A stretch of 64,000 bases of DNA from Erythroxylum novogranatense (taxonomy: Eukaryota > Streptophyta > Magnoliopsida > Malpighiales > Erythroxylaceae). Position 1 is the stretch's first letter, and every line of letters begins with the position of its first letter. Location: the NCBI GenBank assembly GCA_029891385.1, contig CM057231.1:64401103-64465102 (forward strand), given 5' to 3'. Shown piece by piece: positions 22,387 to 33,859 of the stretch. Under the pieces are notes generated by a model. That model did not search any database, was not told the DNA's origin, and saw only the letters and a program-made list of their open reading frames with translations. The position numbers were made by a program, and so were the translations under genes.

Positions 22387-24787
22387 TTTATTGACCAAAT
22401 GCTTGAACGTTTAGCCGAAAAAACTCACTACTATTGTCTTGATGGATATTCAGGTTTCTATTAGATTCCGGTGGCACCTGAGGATCAAGGGAAGATGACG
22501 TTTACGTGTGCCTTTGGAACCTTTGCCTTTCGACGAATGTCATTTGGACTCTGCAACGCATCGGCCACCTTTCAAAGGTGAATGATTAGCATTTTTTTGA
22601 CTATGTTGAGCATATAATAAAGGTATTTATGGAGGACTTCACGGTTTATGGAAACTCTTTCAATGAATGCCTCTCGAATCTTGCTAAAATTTTGAAACGT
22701 TGCATTGAGACAAATTTGGTTTTGAATTACGAAAAATGTCACTTCATGGTCGATAAGGGTCTCATTCTAGGTCACATAGTATTTGCGCACGGTATTGAAA
22801 TTGATAAGTCTAAGGTAGATGTAGTTAAGTCTTTACCTTACCCCGCAAGTGTGTGGGAAGTGCATTCTTTCCTTGTCCATGCAGGTTTCTATAGGAGGTT
22901 TATCAGGGACTTCTCCAAGATCACCAGACCTTTGTGTCGGCTCCTCCAGAAAGATGTAAAGTTCGAGCTAGACGATGAATGCAAGTCCGCTTTCAACCTA
23001 CTTAAGGAGAAGCTAGTATCAGCGTCGATCATCCAACCACCAGATTGGGACTATCCATTCGAGATTATGTGCGGCGCCAACGACTATACAGTGGGTGCCG
23101 TGCTAGGACAAAGGATCAACAAGCGCTCTCACGTGATCTATTACGCTTCGAAAATGCTAGACAGTGCTCAGAGCAACTACACTACCACTGAAAAGGAGCT
23201 TTTGTCAATTATCTATGCTTTAGATAAATTTTGTCCTTATTTAATTGGTACTAAAGTTATTGTCTATTCTGATCATGCAGCTTTGAGGTACCTCCTTTCG
23301 AAAAAGGACGCGAAGCCAAGACTAATTCGGTGCATTCTACTTCTCCAAGAGTTCGACTTGAAAATAAAGGACAAGAAGGGGTGCGAGAACCTGGTCGTTG
23401 ATCATCTTAGCCAAATTCCCACGCTCGATCCAGATTCTCTCCCAATCAAAGATGAATTTCCAGACGAACAACTCTTTGCCGTACAGGAAGCCTATCCGCG
23501 ATCACGCACAGGATCCCTGTTACCCTGGTATGCTGAAATTGTGAACTTTTTAGCTACTGGTGATTTGCCTGATCATTTGCCTAGGTCTGCTAAGGATAAA
23601 ATTCGGAGTGATTCTAAATATTATATTTGGGATGATCCCTACCTTTGGAAAATAGGCACTGACCAAATTATTAGGAGATGCGTGGTTGAAAATGAAATTA
23701 ATTCCATACTAAACTTTTGCCATGCATATGCTTGTGGTGGACATTTTGGTCCAAAAAGAACTGCTAGTAAAGTGTTAGAAAGTGGTTTTTTCTGGCCTAC
23801 ACTTTTTCGCGATGCATATTTATGTTGTAAAAGTTGTATAAGTTGTCAAAATACGGGAAACATAGGTCCTAGGAATCAGATGCCCCTTAATCCTATTCTT
23901 GTTTGTGAAATCTTTGATGTGTGGGGTATAGACTTCATGGGTCCTTTTCCATCTTCCTATGGTAACTTATATATTATTCTTGCTGTTGATTATGTGTCGA
24001 AGTGGGTGGAAGCGAAAGCCACCCGGACTAATGATTCTAAAGTTGTTGTGGATTTTGTTAGGTGTAATATTTTTGTTAGGTTTGGCACTTTTGCAACCGG
24101 ACGATTGAGGCACTCTTCAAAAAGTACCACATCACTCATCGCACTTCCACGACCTATCATCCACAAACCAATGGACAAGTCGAAATCTCAAACAGAGAGA
24201 TCAAGTTAATTCTGGAGAAAACAGTTAACCCAAACCGTAAGGACTGGAGTTTGAGACTAGATGATGCGTTGTGGGCCTATAGGACGGCTTATAAAACCCC
24301 AATCGGTATGTCACCTTACAGATTAGTCTTTGGAAAAGCATGTCATCTTTCTGTCGAACTTGAGCATCGGGCTTATTAGGCTATCAAGAAATGTCATTTC
24401 AGAATGGACGAAGCCGGGGTGAATAGGAAGCTTCAGTTACAAGAGTTAAAGGAGATCCAGAATGATGCATATGAGAACTCGAGGATCTACAAGCTAAAAA
24501 CGAAGGCTTTTCACGATGAAATGTTATGTAGGAAGTCTTTTAAGATTGGTCAAAAGTTGTCGTTGTACCAATCCAAGTTCAGGCTTTTTCTGGGAAAATT
24601 GCGGTCGAGGTGGATAGGTTCGTACGTGGTGCGCAACATCTATCCACATGGAGCGGTGGAAATTGAAGAACTTGGCACTGACAGAGTTTTTAAAGTGAAC
24701 GGGCATAGACTGAAACCATTCTACGAGGGGTTTGAATCACACACGATTGAGGGGGTTAATCTGGAGGCTCCCCATCTAGAGGATTAA
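22387..24787 (+). pseudogene. Athila-like pol: RT, RNase H, integrase (broken)
   Basis: The RT begins mid-domain with FIDQMLERLAEKTHYY and continues past stops near 22462 and 22582. A 526-codon stretch (22629-24209) then covers the rest. The catalytic box reads [10 protein letters not shown], i.e. FMED where FMDD is usual. RNase H follows ([37 protein letters not shown]), then the integrase zinc finger region ([10 protein letters not shown] ... CCKSCISCQ) and core ([17 protein letters not shown]). A frameshift near 24090 moves the core to another frame ([17 protein letters not shown]). A stop at ~24377 precedes the C-terminal part (24404-24787, ending EAPHLED). Not functional. Confidence 0.9.
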
Positions 24788-25255
24788 GTTCGAGACGAGG
24801 ATCGTCGAGCCTAGGACGTTAAACAAGGGCATCAATGGGAGGCAGCCCATATTTTTATTTTTATTTTATTTTATTTTATTTTTCTTTCCTTTCTTTTGCT
24901 TTGTCTTGTGTGCTTTTTGCCTCGTTTGTTTCCTTCTTTGTTTGTTTTTGACTTTTTCCCCTCGTTCCCTACATTTTTCAGGTGGTTCGATGTTGGAAAA
25001 ATTCGGAGATATTGGAGTTGTTGGCTCTCGTCCCTTACTATACTAGCTACACCCTACTGGCGGGATGCCTAAAAGAGCTCACGTATAAGCCCTCATCTTC
25101 ACAACCCACATAACAAACCAAAACCGACCCACCCAGCCCATTCACCTGACCCACTTTGCAAACCCTACCCATCACTTTCCTTTTTCTTCCTCCTCTCACA
25201 CTACAGACCACCGCCGCCTCTCACCTAGCCAGAGCCGCCAACCACCTTCACCACC
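24788..25255 (+). other. Athila-like spacer between pol and third ORF
   Basis: Non-coding. GACGTTAAACAAGGGCATCAATGGGAGGCAGCCCA (~24818-24851), split by no insertion, is the kind of sequence found after pol in Athila elements. A (TTTTA)n microsatellite (~24855-24885) follows, then a C-rich stretch leading to the ATG at 25256. Confidence 0.6.
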
Positions 25256-25941
25256 ATGGTCAGGACTAGAGGCCGACCCCCGCCGGTAAGCCACCGGTTT
25301 ACATCCACCCCTACACCACCGCCGCCCGCAGCCACAGCCGCTCCATCGGGCACATGACGGTGACCACCAGCCGCCCCTCGACCTGCCAATCACCTAGATT
25401 TGCGCCCCCTCCACCTTCAGTCGCGCTTGCGCGCTCGGGAAAGAGGCATGCACCGCCGCCTTCGCCACCAGACCAGCCCACCGACGACACCGCCAACCTA
25501 GCACCATCGCCCCCAGAAACCTCCGCACCGATAACTGCCTCCCTAGCCAGATCCACCGCCACATCGGGGTCCGCACCTTCTGAGGCCCACTTTGACGAGC
25601 TGCCCCAGCCAGATAGCCCACCTTTTCATACACACTCATGTGGCACAGCCGGCCACCGTGTGCCCCCTCTTACGGTTTGGCAGATCATGGGCCATTTCAA
25701 CCTCGAGGACGATCAACAACGGGCACGTTGGCAAGCCATCCCGACCTGGCAGGTAATTCAAGGTAAAACGCTCCATGCTCCCACACTTCATAGCTTACGT
25801 ATTTATGAGCGTGTAGTAGCTTTACTTAACAATATCGGTTGGCGTCCTTTCTCTTTCTTATTGATTTATCGATTTACTCGACTTATTCTTTATTTTTGCT
25901 TTAATTGTTTCAATTATGTCTGTATAGATATATATAGATTA
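25256..25941 (+). pseudogene. Athila-like third ORF, N-terminal part (broken)
   Basis: The likely start ATG at 25256 gives MVRTRGRPPPVS, a basic and proline-rich opening seen in Athila third ORFs. The frame stops near 25358 and continues in another frame from 25354: proline/serine-rich to about 25620, then a globular-looking section (MGHFNLEDDQQRARWQAIPT, SLRIYERVVALLNNIGWRPF). No signal peptide or membrane segment is obvious, so an envelope function is not supported. The sequence is interrupted by the solo LTR at about 25942. Confidence 0.65.
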
Positions 25942-26912
25942 TGTTGAGTCTTGGGATTAGTTAGTATGATTGGAAATTGGAAATTTTGAAGTTAAAGAGA
26001 AGGGTTAGAATTAATTGGATTAATTGGAAGTGAGCTTGAAGTGTAGAGCCATATAAGACAAATAAAGGTTTGTTAGAAAGAATGAGCTTTAATGTATAGT
26101 GGGCTTGGGAGGAAGGGGAGCCCAAAAGGAAATGCAAGTGAGCTTAAAGGAGTATCAAAACTACATAGTTTTGATGTAGGGCTTTAAGTTGAGATATAAA
26201 GGAATTAAAGGAAAAGTAGGAAGCAAGTTGTCGTAAGAGCCAAGGAGAAGAAGAGAAGAAAAATCGTGAGCCAAGAGAAAGGAGCTTTCGGCCAAGAAGA
26301 AAAAGGGAGAGCTGTAGGAAGCTTGAAGGGAGGAAGAAAGAAGAGAAAAACTACTTGTGAGAGGTAAGTTCTATCTTTGTTTGTGTTGGGTTCGAAAATG
26401 GGAGGAAATGGAAGTTAGGATTTTTGTAGAGATTGAAGAAAGATAGAAGAGAAGGGTAGATCTATGGATTTTTGGGATTTCTAAGTTAGGGTTTTGGTTA
26501 TTCTAGCATAGATGGCTTATGGGTAGGTTAGGTCTAAAGTTTATTTTACCTTTGCATTATTTTATGCATGCTATGCCTTTCATTTGGAATGTATTTATTA
26601 AATGGAGTGTAATTTAATTGAAGGAACTCAAGAGAACCCCACTCAAGACAAGGAGGAAGGGCGATCTTGAATTCAGATTCTGACAATAGGTGGGTAACAT
26701 TTTATAGTTGTCGTGTAATGGGCAAATGCCTTATGTGTGCTATCTTTGTTAAATGGTGTGTATATTGAAAGTGTTTTCATTTGGGTTGCAAGAAAAAGAA
26801 AGGAACTATGATGATTTGATAGAATGAAAGAAGCATAAAATGCTATGCTTGTGCCTTAATGTGTGAGCATAAATTGGTTGTGATTGGGAAAGAGAGAACC
26901 TACTTCAATAGT

Positions 26913-26972
26913 CACGTGCACGTTGACCCCCCTAGCCTTCTCCCGGATGCCTGCTTGAGGCTTACGAGATCC
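26913..26972. promoter_or_regulatory. Conserved CACGTGCACGTTGACC island (solo LTR)
   Basis: CACGTGCACGTTGACC (26913-26928) plus following CTAGCCTTCTCCCGGATGCC. Its reverse complement aligns with 14228-14279, 19107-19158 and 41348-41423; a plus-orientation copy is at 53884. It contains a CACGTG G-box-type palindrome and a TTGAC core. Function is unknown. Confidence 0.6.
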
Positions 26973-28117
26973 GAAAAATGGATTCGTCGTGTTTACGGTA
27001 AACTTTGGTTTCCTTCGTGTTTATGGAACTCTCGAGCCAATTGTGTGCATATCATCATTTTTGAGCATATGATGCATATTATGTGTTTTAATTGATAAAA
27101 GATCTTATGTTATGCTTTATGTGATGATTTTGGCTAATTGATGATTTATGTGATGAAGTTGAGTTATTTGTGCTTTATATGATAGATTGCAAATGTTTCG
27201 GATTCTTTATATGTTGTGTGGCTCATTACTCGATGGCTATAAAGGTGTTAGCCACTGAGCCGTGTTTGCTCACCCCATTCTTCCTCCTCAGGTGCAAATT
27301 CTAGTTGATCGTGGAACCTTGCAAGGCCTCGGGCATAACTCCAAGAAACTTTAGACACTTTTGTATTAAGTTAGTAACTAGCTTTCGAAATGACTTTATA
27401 AGCATATTAAGCATTGAGCATCTCATATGTTGTATTTTGGTACTTGATTCATGATGGATACGATGAATATGCTGATATGTAATTAAAGCTATAATTGAAC
27501 TCTGGAATGATTGTTAAAGAGATGAGAGCTCTAGTACTCTCTTCTTCATGTGAATTTGTGATTTGCGATCTATGATTGACCCTGAAAAGGGTATATGTAT
27601 GATTCTTTTGATCATTGAGTAGTTGTTGGGTTTTGTCTTGGGATAGCTTGCTGGAATTTGCAAAGGTTTATGAGTTGTGATAAGGAAAGATTTAGAGATA
27701 AGATTGGTAGCGATCTGGAAAATGTTCATTGAATATGCTTCAGTCTTTTAGCCATAACATTTTCTTTAGTAATCCAAACGAGATGATTCTTGATTTGGAT
27801 TAAACTAGAGATACATGGCTACATTTTGTAAGCATACATCAAATTTCAATTCTGTGTCTAAGAGTCTCGAATATTGTCATGAAGTTAGGAATTAGGTGCA
27901 GTGTTGGTGCATGAATGAAAGTCTTATCTTCTGACTTTAGGGGCAATTTTGGGATTGTTAAAGATAGATTTTGGCAAAATTCCCTTCTGAAAAGTTGTAG
28001 ATATTTCTGTTATCTTTCCAACGGTATAAAGTTTGTAAATTTTGGACATCTGAGTGAGAAGTTATGCATCTTCGAAGTGGGGACATTCTGAAGAAAGGTC
28101 AGACGAAGTTAATCTTC

Positions 28118-28255
28118 ATCTTCGTCTGTGATGACGTCATCTTCGTCTGTGATGACATCATCACAGACGAATCTTCGTCTGTGCTGATGTCACTTCGTTT
28201 GTGATGACATCATCTTCGTCTGTGATGACGTCATCGTCATCAGCATCGTCTGCTT
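28118..28255. repeat. TGATGACGTCATC / TTCGTCTG iterations
   Basis: Repeated ATCTTCGTCTGTGATGACGTCA units, with TGACGTCA at 28132-28139 and 28226-28233 and TGATGACATCATCA between them. It is the reverse-strand counterpart of the motif pair in the tandem LTRs (1395-1426), but amplified to about five units. Confidence 0.8.
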
Positions 28256-28840
28256 TTGTTTTGGTCCCTCTTCCTTCTTTTGGCCATAACTTTTTACACA
28301 GACCTCCGATTTAGCCGATTTTTGAAGCATTGGATTCATAAAAAAAATTTGCTATCTTTTTATACCTGATTGGTTAGTATTGCTTTTAATTTGAAAAAGG
28401 TGATTTGAAACAAAGTATGACAATTGGTTGTCAAAGTCTGAATATACTTCACTAATTTTAAAATATCTTGAGCTATAGAGCTCCGATTGAGGCGATTTTT
28501 GTTTTAAATTAAACTAGAGATATAAACCTACAAGTTTTATGAAGGAATCGATCGGCAATTTAGCCTCTAAAGTTTTTAAATTCTGACATGAAGTCGGTAG
28601 AGGGTCAGTTTTCACTGTTTTCTTTAAGATAGTATTTTAACCATAACTTCTTCATTTCTAATCCGAATTGAGTGTTTTCAGTGGCGTTAGAATCGTTAGA
28701 CCATGAGGAAAAAATGTACTTTAGAAGTCGATCTGAGTTTTCTTTTGGAGATTTTCCCAAATTGTGGTCAGTGTGTGGTCGGTTTTGGGTCTGCTATGCT
28801 TGTAGTTTCGAATGTTGGGCCTCGGAGACGAGGTCCAACA

Positions 28841-29637
28841 GCCCTGTTTATTACGAGTTGGTCTATAAATTCTTTTGCACTTTTTAGTTCAAAAATTCAG
28901 CTGAATTTAATGTTCAAACCCCTATGATCCGTTTTCGTTTGCTTGGGCGATGGTTTGATTATTCTATTACTGACCTTAATCTAGCCTTAGGCATAATAGA
29001 CAGTTAGGATGACCCAGAATATTTGGACAGCCTTTGTAGCTATGACCCATATCTATATTTTTGCTCAATCTTCTTGGCAGACATTGACTCATAATCCACA
29101 GGCTAAGTATGTGGTCAGCGCTAGTTATGATCGCGATCTTATCGACCGACCACGCGCTTACTCAGATCGATTCCTCACATTCTTCTCCGGTCGTACTAAG
29201 ACCGTCGTAGTTGTCACGCAGAATGAGCTTTTCTTTCTTTGGGCTATGGAGATGCAGACACGGGTTAACCTCGGCTATTGGGTTGCGGTTACTTTTCAGT
29301 ATGCCACCAGGGATACACGCCCTATGATTATGGGACAGGTTATTACACAGATTGCACGACACGAGCACATTATTGATGATGACTCCACGGGTCTACATAC
29401 TGCACGACCTATGGCCCCTATTGATTTTTCTTGTCTTGACCTATGGCCCCTGCAGGTACACTAGCCCGTACCCGTGTCTTCCATTCCGACGATCGCCAAC
29501 CACCGCATCCAACCACCAGCCTGGATCAACCCATCCTCGATCGCCTCAACCGTCTGGAGGTGACACTTGCAGAGCTTCAGTCAGATATACGCGACATTCG
29601 AGCCCTCCTAGGCACCATCGCTACGCGCCTCTGAGCG
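28841..29637 (+). pseudogene. Athila-like third ORF, C-terminal part (broken)
   Basis: Resumes after the solo LTR with VYYELVYKFFCTF, then NVQTPMIRFRLLGRWFDYSI, and continues in a second frame (29009-29464: NPQAKYVVSASYDRDLIDRP, QNELFFLWAMEMQTRVNLGY, ITQIARHEHIID). A final frame (29443-29634) ends in a short heptad-like helix: LDRLNRLEVTLAELQSDIRD. At least one stop and two frameshifts. The globular-then-coiled-coil layout is typical of the unclassified third ORF of Athila elements. Its role is not known. Confidence 0.65.
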
Positions 29638-30846
29638 GCGCGTCATCGCTCCCCAGATTCAGGGAAGTCCTCAGTTTACCCTTTTCATTTACTTTTACGT
29701 TGAGGACAACGCATGCTTTAAGTGTGGGGAGGTGATTTATAGCTTTTGAGATGCATGCTGTTTTTGTTTGATGCATTATTTTAGGCTGTGCCCTCCGTTG
29801 CCTTTTGGTATTTTTGGACTTTTAACTGTTGATGCCATGGCGGACTTAAAAAAATCCTCTTTTGCTCCATTTTGCTCGATGAATTGCTGTGCCTTAGGTA
29901 ATGGTAGATTGTTTTAAAGGAGTCGAGAGTATGATTGAGTCCCTTGTTGCTTAATGTTAATGATTTTGTCCTATATGTTGAAGTTGCGAGCCTGAGTTAA
30001 TTGGTTAGAATTTTAACAAAAATTGTGTGATTAATCGGTGTCCTTCTTGTCTAGAGTCATGTTAAGCTTAGAAGTTGAGTTGGTATATGTGTTGAACTTT
30101 CGATTGATGGTGGGAAATTATGGTGGAGAAAGAAAATGAAGAATAAAAATAAAAAGGGTGTTAGATTCGTTCCACCAATCGCCAAAGGTGATTGTGAGTG
30201 AAGCCAAAAATTCGTCTAAAGGTTGGACAGGATTGAGTAACCGGGTGACATTCATCACAAATGTTTACGCTCACGTAAAAAGGTCTTGAACAACTAGGAC
30301 GTGTGAGGCAACCAACTACTCCTCTGATTACTCGGAAAAAAAAGGGGAAAAATATAGTGCAAGCAGCTAAGTAATCACGAGTAAGGCTAAGGCCACTTGG
30401 CGTTGTGATTGACCGAGTAACCGAACGACATTCATCACAAATGTTTGCGTTCGCGTAAAAAGGCCAATGACAATTCCGAGTAATTTAAAAAAAACTAATT
30501 AAGTAATTAAGATTAAACCGATCTTCCCATGACTACCACATAAATTCGGAGTTCCTCGTGTATGCTAACCACCTGATAAGTGAAATGTGTTTTCTAGGCT
30601 TGATTGGTTTTTAATTAAAATTTGGTAATTTACGCATGCGCTTCAATTTGCGTTCAGGCTTGTGTCTTCTCGTGTGGGAAATTTGTTGCATTTGTTTGAC
30701 ATTTCGTTGACATTGGGACAAGATTGCGCTCTCATTCCTAGTTTACATTACCTTTGTGCATGTTTCATTTAGTGGAGTGGTTTTTCATTGTGTCTTGGTC
30801 CTCTTTTATTCTTGAGGACAAGCATCATCAAAGTGTGGGGAGATTT
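29638..30846 (+). other. Athila-like 3' untranslated region with direct repeats
   Basis: Non-coding, 1.2 kb. A ~60-bp motif occurs twice (~30232-30295 and ~30412-30475): GAGTAACCG...GACATTCATCACAAATGTTT then CGCGTAAAAAGG. CTTTAAGTGTGGGGAGGTGATTTA at ~29716 and CATCAAAGTGTGGGGAGATT at ~30827 are two polypurine-tract-like sequences. The second lies directly before the LTR. Confidence 0.7.
30831..30846 (+). other. Athila-like polypurine tract
   Basis: AAAGTGTGGGGAGATT immediately upstream of TGATAAGTGC. AGTGTGGGG before TGATA is characteristic of this Gypsy branch. Confidence 0.75.
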
Positions 30847-31219
30847 GATAAGTGCATATTTGTCTAATATTTATGTTTTAATTATTCTTTTTTATTCCTC
30901 TTGTTGATGCAATGATTGGGACTTAATTTGATTTAATATTTCCTTGTAGGGAATTACAATTTTTGCATAACGTGGGAAATTAAGAGGAAAACAACAATTA
31001 AATCAAAGACAGGAGACATAGGTGCAACAAGGAAATGAATTGGAGGAGTATATGCGTAAAATTAACATCCAAGAGACGTAGACACATGACGCAACAAGAG
31101 AATAAAGGAATTAAACACAGTGGGCTAAAAATGCAAGGTTTAATGGTCCACATAGGATATGTAGATGCCCGTAGGTCATTTAACGCACAAGAGAATAAAG
31201 CATCCAAGGAAAATTAAAT

Positions 31220-32640
31220 GTCATTTTAAAATCATAACCTCATAAATTTTACACAACCGGTATTTTCGTACATTACTCGAGAAGAAAAAGAAAGCTAACT
31301 AGGTCATCCCTCCAAAAGTGCCACCGACCGAGCACGTGGGCCTGAGTTTGCGAACTCGGTGAGAACCATCATCGATGGTTCACCCAATTCATGCATATTC
31401 ACAGATTCACATAGCTATATCACTCAAACACATTCGAAGTACACATGATTAGAAGGAAAACTATAGCGCCGAAATTGAACCTCAGGTCCCCAATTAAACA
31501 AAAGCGGTGATAGAACAATTATTCGGGCCACGTCAATTTCCGCCCAAAATTCCCAAATTCTCACCAAATGAAATTAAATATTATACTGAATCCGATGCCT
31601 CAAGAATCAGGTCAATCGGACGTCGGACGGAAAAGAAATTGACAAAAGAACAATCGGATCACTTAATGCCAAATAATAACAAAAATATATCTATGCAAGC
31701 TGACTCATCTCGCCGTCATGAGGGCGAGGCGTCGCCCTCATGACCGGGCATTCTCTCGCCTCATGAGGCGAGAGGCGTCGCCTCGCGATCGTGAGTTTCC
31801 CCTACTTCTTTGCCTTTTTCCAGATTTCAATCCCAATCTCCAACTACTCTAATTCTTAGCACACAAATCAGAAAATACACACTATACCTCATTGGAAAGC
31901 TTATGAAACCCTCTACAATTCTCAAGAAGCCATAAAAAGTAATTCCACCTCTAAGGGTGTCAAAATCCCATCCAAGATACTGCTTACTCAAAACTCATAA
32001 ATATAGGACAGTAACTCACAAATGCAAGGACTCACTGATTAGTCAGCTAAAATTACCACATAAATATGCTCAATCAGTTCACAATGTCCTCTACAACTTT
32101 CATGAACAACCCAAAATCAAATTCCATTGCTAAACAAGTCAATTAATTCACTCAATGTTACTGTCCCTGAAACCATGCAATTTGAGCAGTAAATTTATAA
32201 CCAACATAAGTCCCTGTAGACAAGTCATTAAAATCAGAGCTTTATATCCCTGAAAAGATAAAATCCCAAACTTAATGGTCCAACAAATTTTACTTGGGCA
32301 CAAACCTCACCTCATTTTCTCACCTATACAATTTATTATGATCAAAACAGTACCATAGGTTCAAAACTCAATTTCCAGCATTCAACATTAATCTAACTCC
32401 TTTCACTTCTAACATCTATAACACTTCACTAAGCATCAAATTTTACCTCAAAACAATCATTCATTCATCCTTACACAAGCACATAATTACACCCATTAAA
32501 ACCTACCCCTATGATGATCAAGTTCATATATATGTAGTCTCCATGCATGCTTCTAACTACTAAAAGAAAACAATACAAACCTAACTATTCACCAATAAGT
32601 TGAAGAATCAGCTACAAAAGGGCCCAACGTTAATTAACTT
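31220..32640 (-). repeat. LTR-like block related to the second Tekay-like LTR (edges uncertain)
   Basis: 31295-31403 (CTAACTAGGTCATCCCTCCAAAA ... GGTGAGTTTGCGAACTCGG ... CATCATCGATGGTTCACCCA) is strongly similar to 59497-59697 in the LTR of the minus-strand Tekay-like element. Sequence at ~31590 (CCTCAAGAATCAGGTCAATCGGA) resembles ~760-780 of LTR A. The hairpins of 31716-31774 fall here. No clean ends or target duplication were found. Confidence 0.5.
31716..31774. repeat. Two adjacent perfect GC-rich hairpins
   Basis: TCATGAGGGCGA-GGCG-TCGCCCTCATGA (31716-31743) is a 12-bp-arm inverted repeat with a 4-base loop. 31753-31774 is a perfect 22-bp palindrome centred on TCATGA with GGCGAGAG arms. 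Both share TCATGA and GGCGAG words and are far more GC-rich than the surrounding DNA. Confidence 0.95.
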
Positions 32641-33859
32641 ACTTTAATCCTAATCTCTTCTTAAAATCGTGACCTAAGGAGGGTGATGTGGAAGCTTGGA
32701 AATATAAATAGCGCTTTATGGCGAACTCCAAATAATTTCTCAAATACAAAAAACAAAAGCAAGTAAGGAGGGGCAATTTTTGTATTGATGGAGCAAGAGG
32801 TAGTTACGCACGTAATACAATGATTTAGGAGGAATTACAAGCAATCAACGACGGATGATACAATAGGAAAAAGAAAGCAAGTAAGGACACTTGGATGGGA
32901 AGGAGTTGCGACAATCAGAGAGGGAAGTAATCAGCATCGGTGTTTTAAGGAGATCTTCTAGTTTTTCTTCTTCCTTTTGTTATTTAGAATATGTTAATTA
33001 AGAACTTTATTTTATTTAATTCCGTTATGAGTAGCTAAATTTTTTTAGTTGGGGAATTCCAATTGTTATGCTTTGACTCGTGAGACCAATTTGTTCTAAT
33101 TATTTGGTTTATAATATTCGTATTGTTTTTGTTTTACTGTCATTGTTTATTAATTGATTCTACGATTGGGGTCCGATTGTAGAGTTAGTTAATTTGCATA
33201 TCGCCAACTGATTTACTTGGTGGTGTTAACTGGGTGATTAGTGTTTGTGGAAATTGACACTAGGACATAATACTTGTCTGATTTCGTGTTAAGAAACTTG
33301 CGATCTAACTAGGTGAAGCATGACTCAGTGCGTAGTCAGTTAGGGTTAGTGTTTCTTTGGAGTTTAATGTTGTTAATTAATTGAATCTCGGAGAGAGTCT
33401 CGAAGGGGTTATTAGTTAATTAGGGAATAGTTCAAAGGAGTCTCTTTGATTGTTCTAAAATTAAGAAGAAACGAGGGAGCTAGAGGTAGTTGGTAACCAT
33501 AGCTATCCTATTATTAAACTAAAGAAAATATTTGAGTCGATGATCGCGGTCTATGTATAATAATTAGGAATTCCCTGGCTAAGTTGTCGTTTATTGAGTT
33601 AATCAATTTTATCTGCATTCTTTGTTAGTCGAATCATAGTTATTTTATTAATTGAGTTAATAATTCATTAGTGATTAGTTCAATTAGTAGTTTTAGTAGA
33701 AAACTCCAAAACTCCCCTTTTAATTAATTTCATTCGTTCTTGGGCATTTGAATAGAATCAATTTATTCCATTCTCTATGGATTGACCCCATTTACCACTG
33801 TGCGCAATTTATATTTGTTTGGTGTTTGGGAATTATTTTTGGTGGATTCGACACCCATC

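Larger units (their letters stand above)
25942..28840 (+). repeat. Solo Tekay-like LTR inside the Athila-like third ORF
   Basis: Begins TGTTGAGTCTTGGG and ends GACGAGGTCCAACA, the same terminus type as 54943-54956. Inside are TATAAAG (26195-26201), the CACGTGCACGTTGACC island (26913), AGCC-GTG-TTTGCTCACCCC (~27258-27285), TGACGTCA motifs (28132-28139, 28226-28233), and the CTTGAGCTATAGAGCTCCGATT block (~28468) that is the reverse complement of 772-800. It is therefore a relative of the 4.29-kb tandem LTR in the opposite orientation. I saw no target duplication (GATTA left, GCCCT right), so the left edge may be off or the ends altered. Confidence 0.78.

Noticed and set aside
25196..25639. Minus-strand GC-rich ORFs (e.g. 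25311-25562)
   Set aside because: Shadow frames of the C-rich third ORF; low-complexity Gly/Arg/Ala content.
25354..25947. Host proline-rich gene
   Set aside because: Position between pol and 3' UTR of the Athila-like element, and continuation after the solo LTR, identify it as the element's third ORF.
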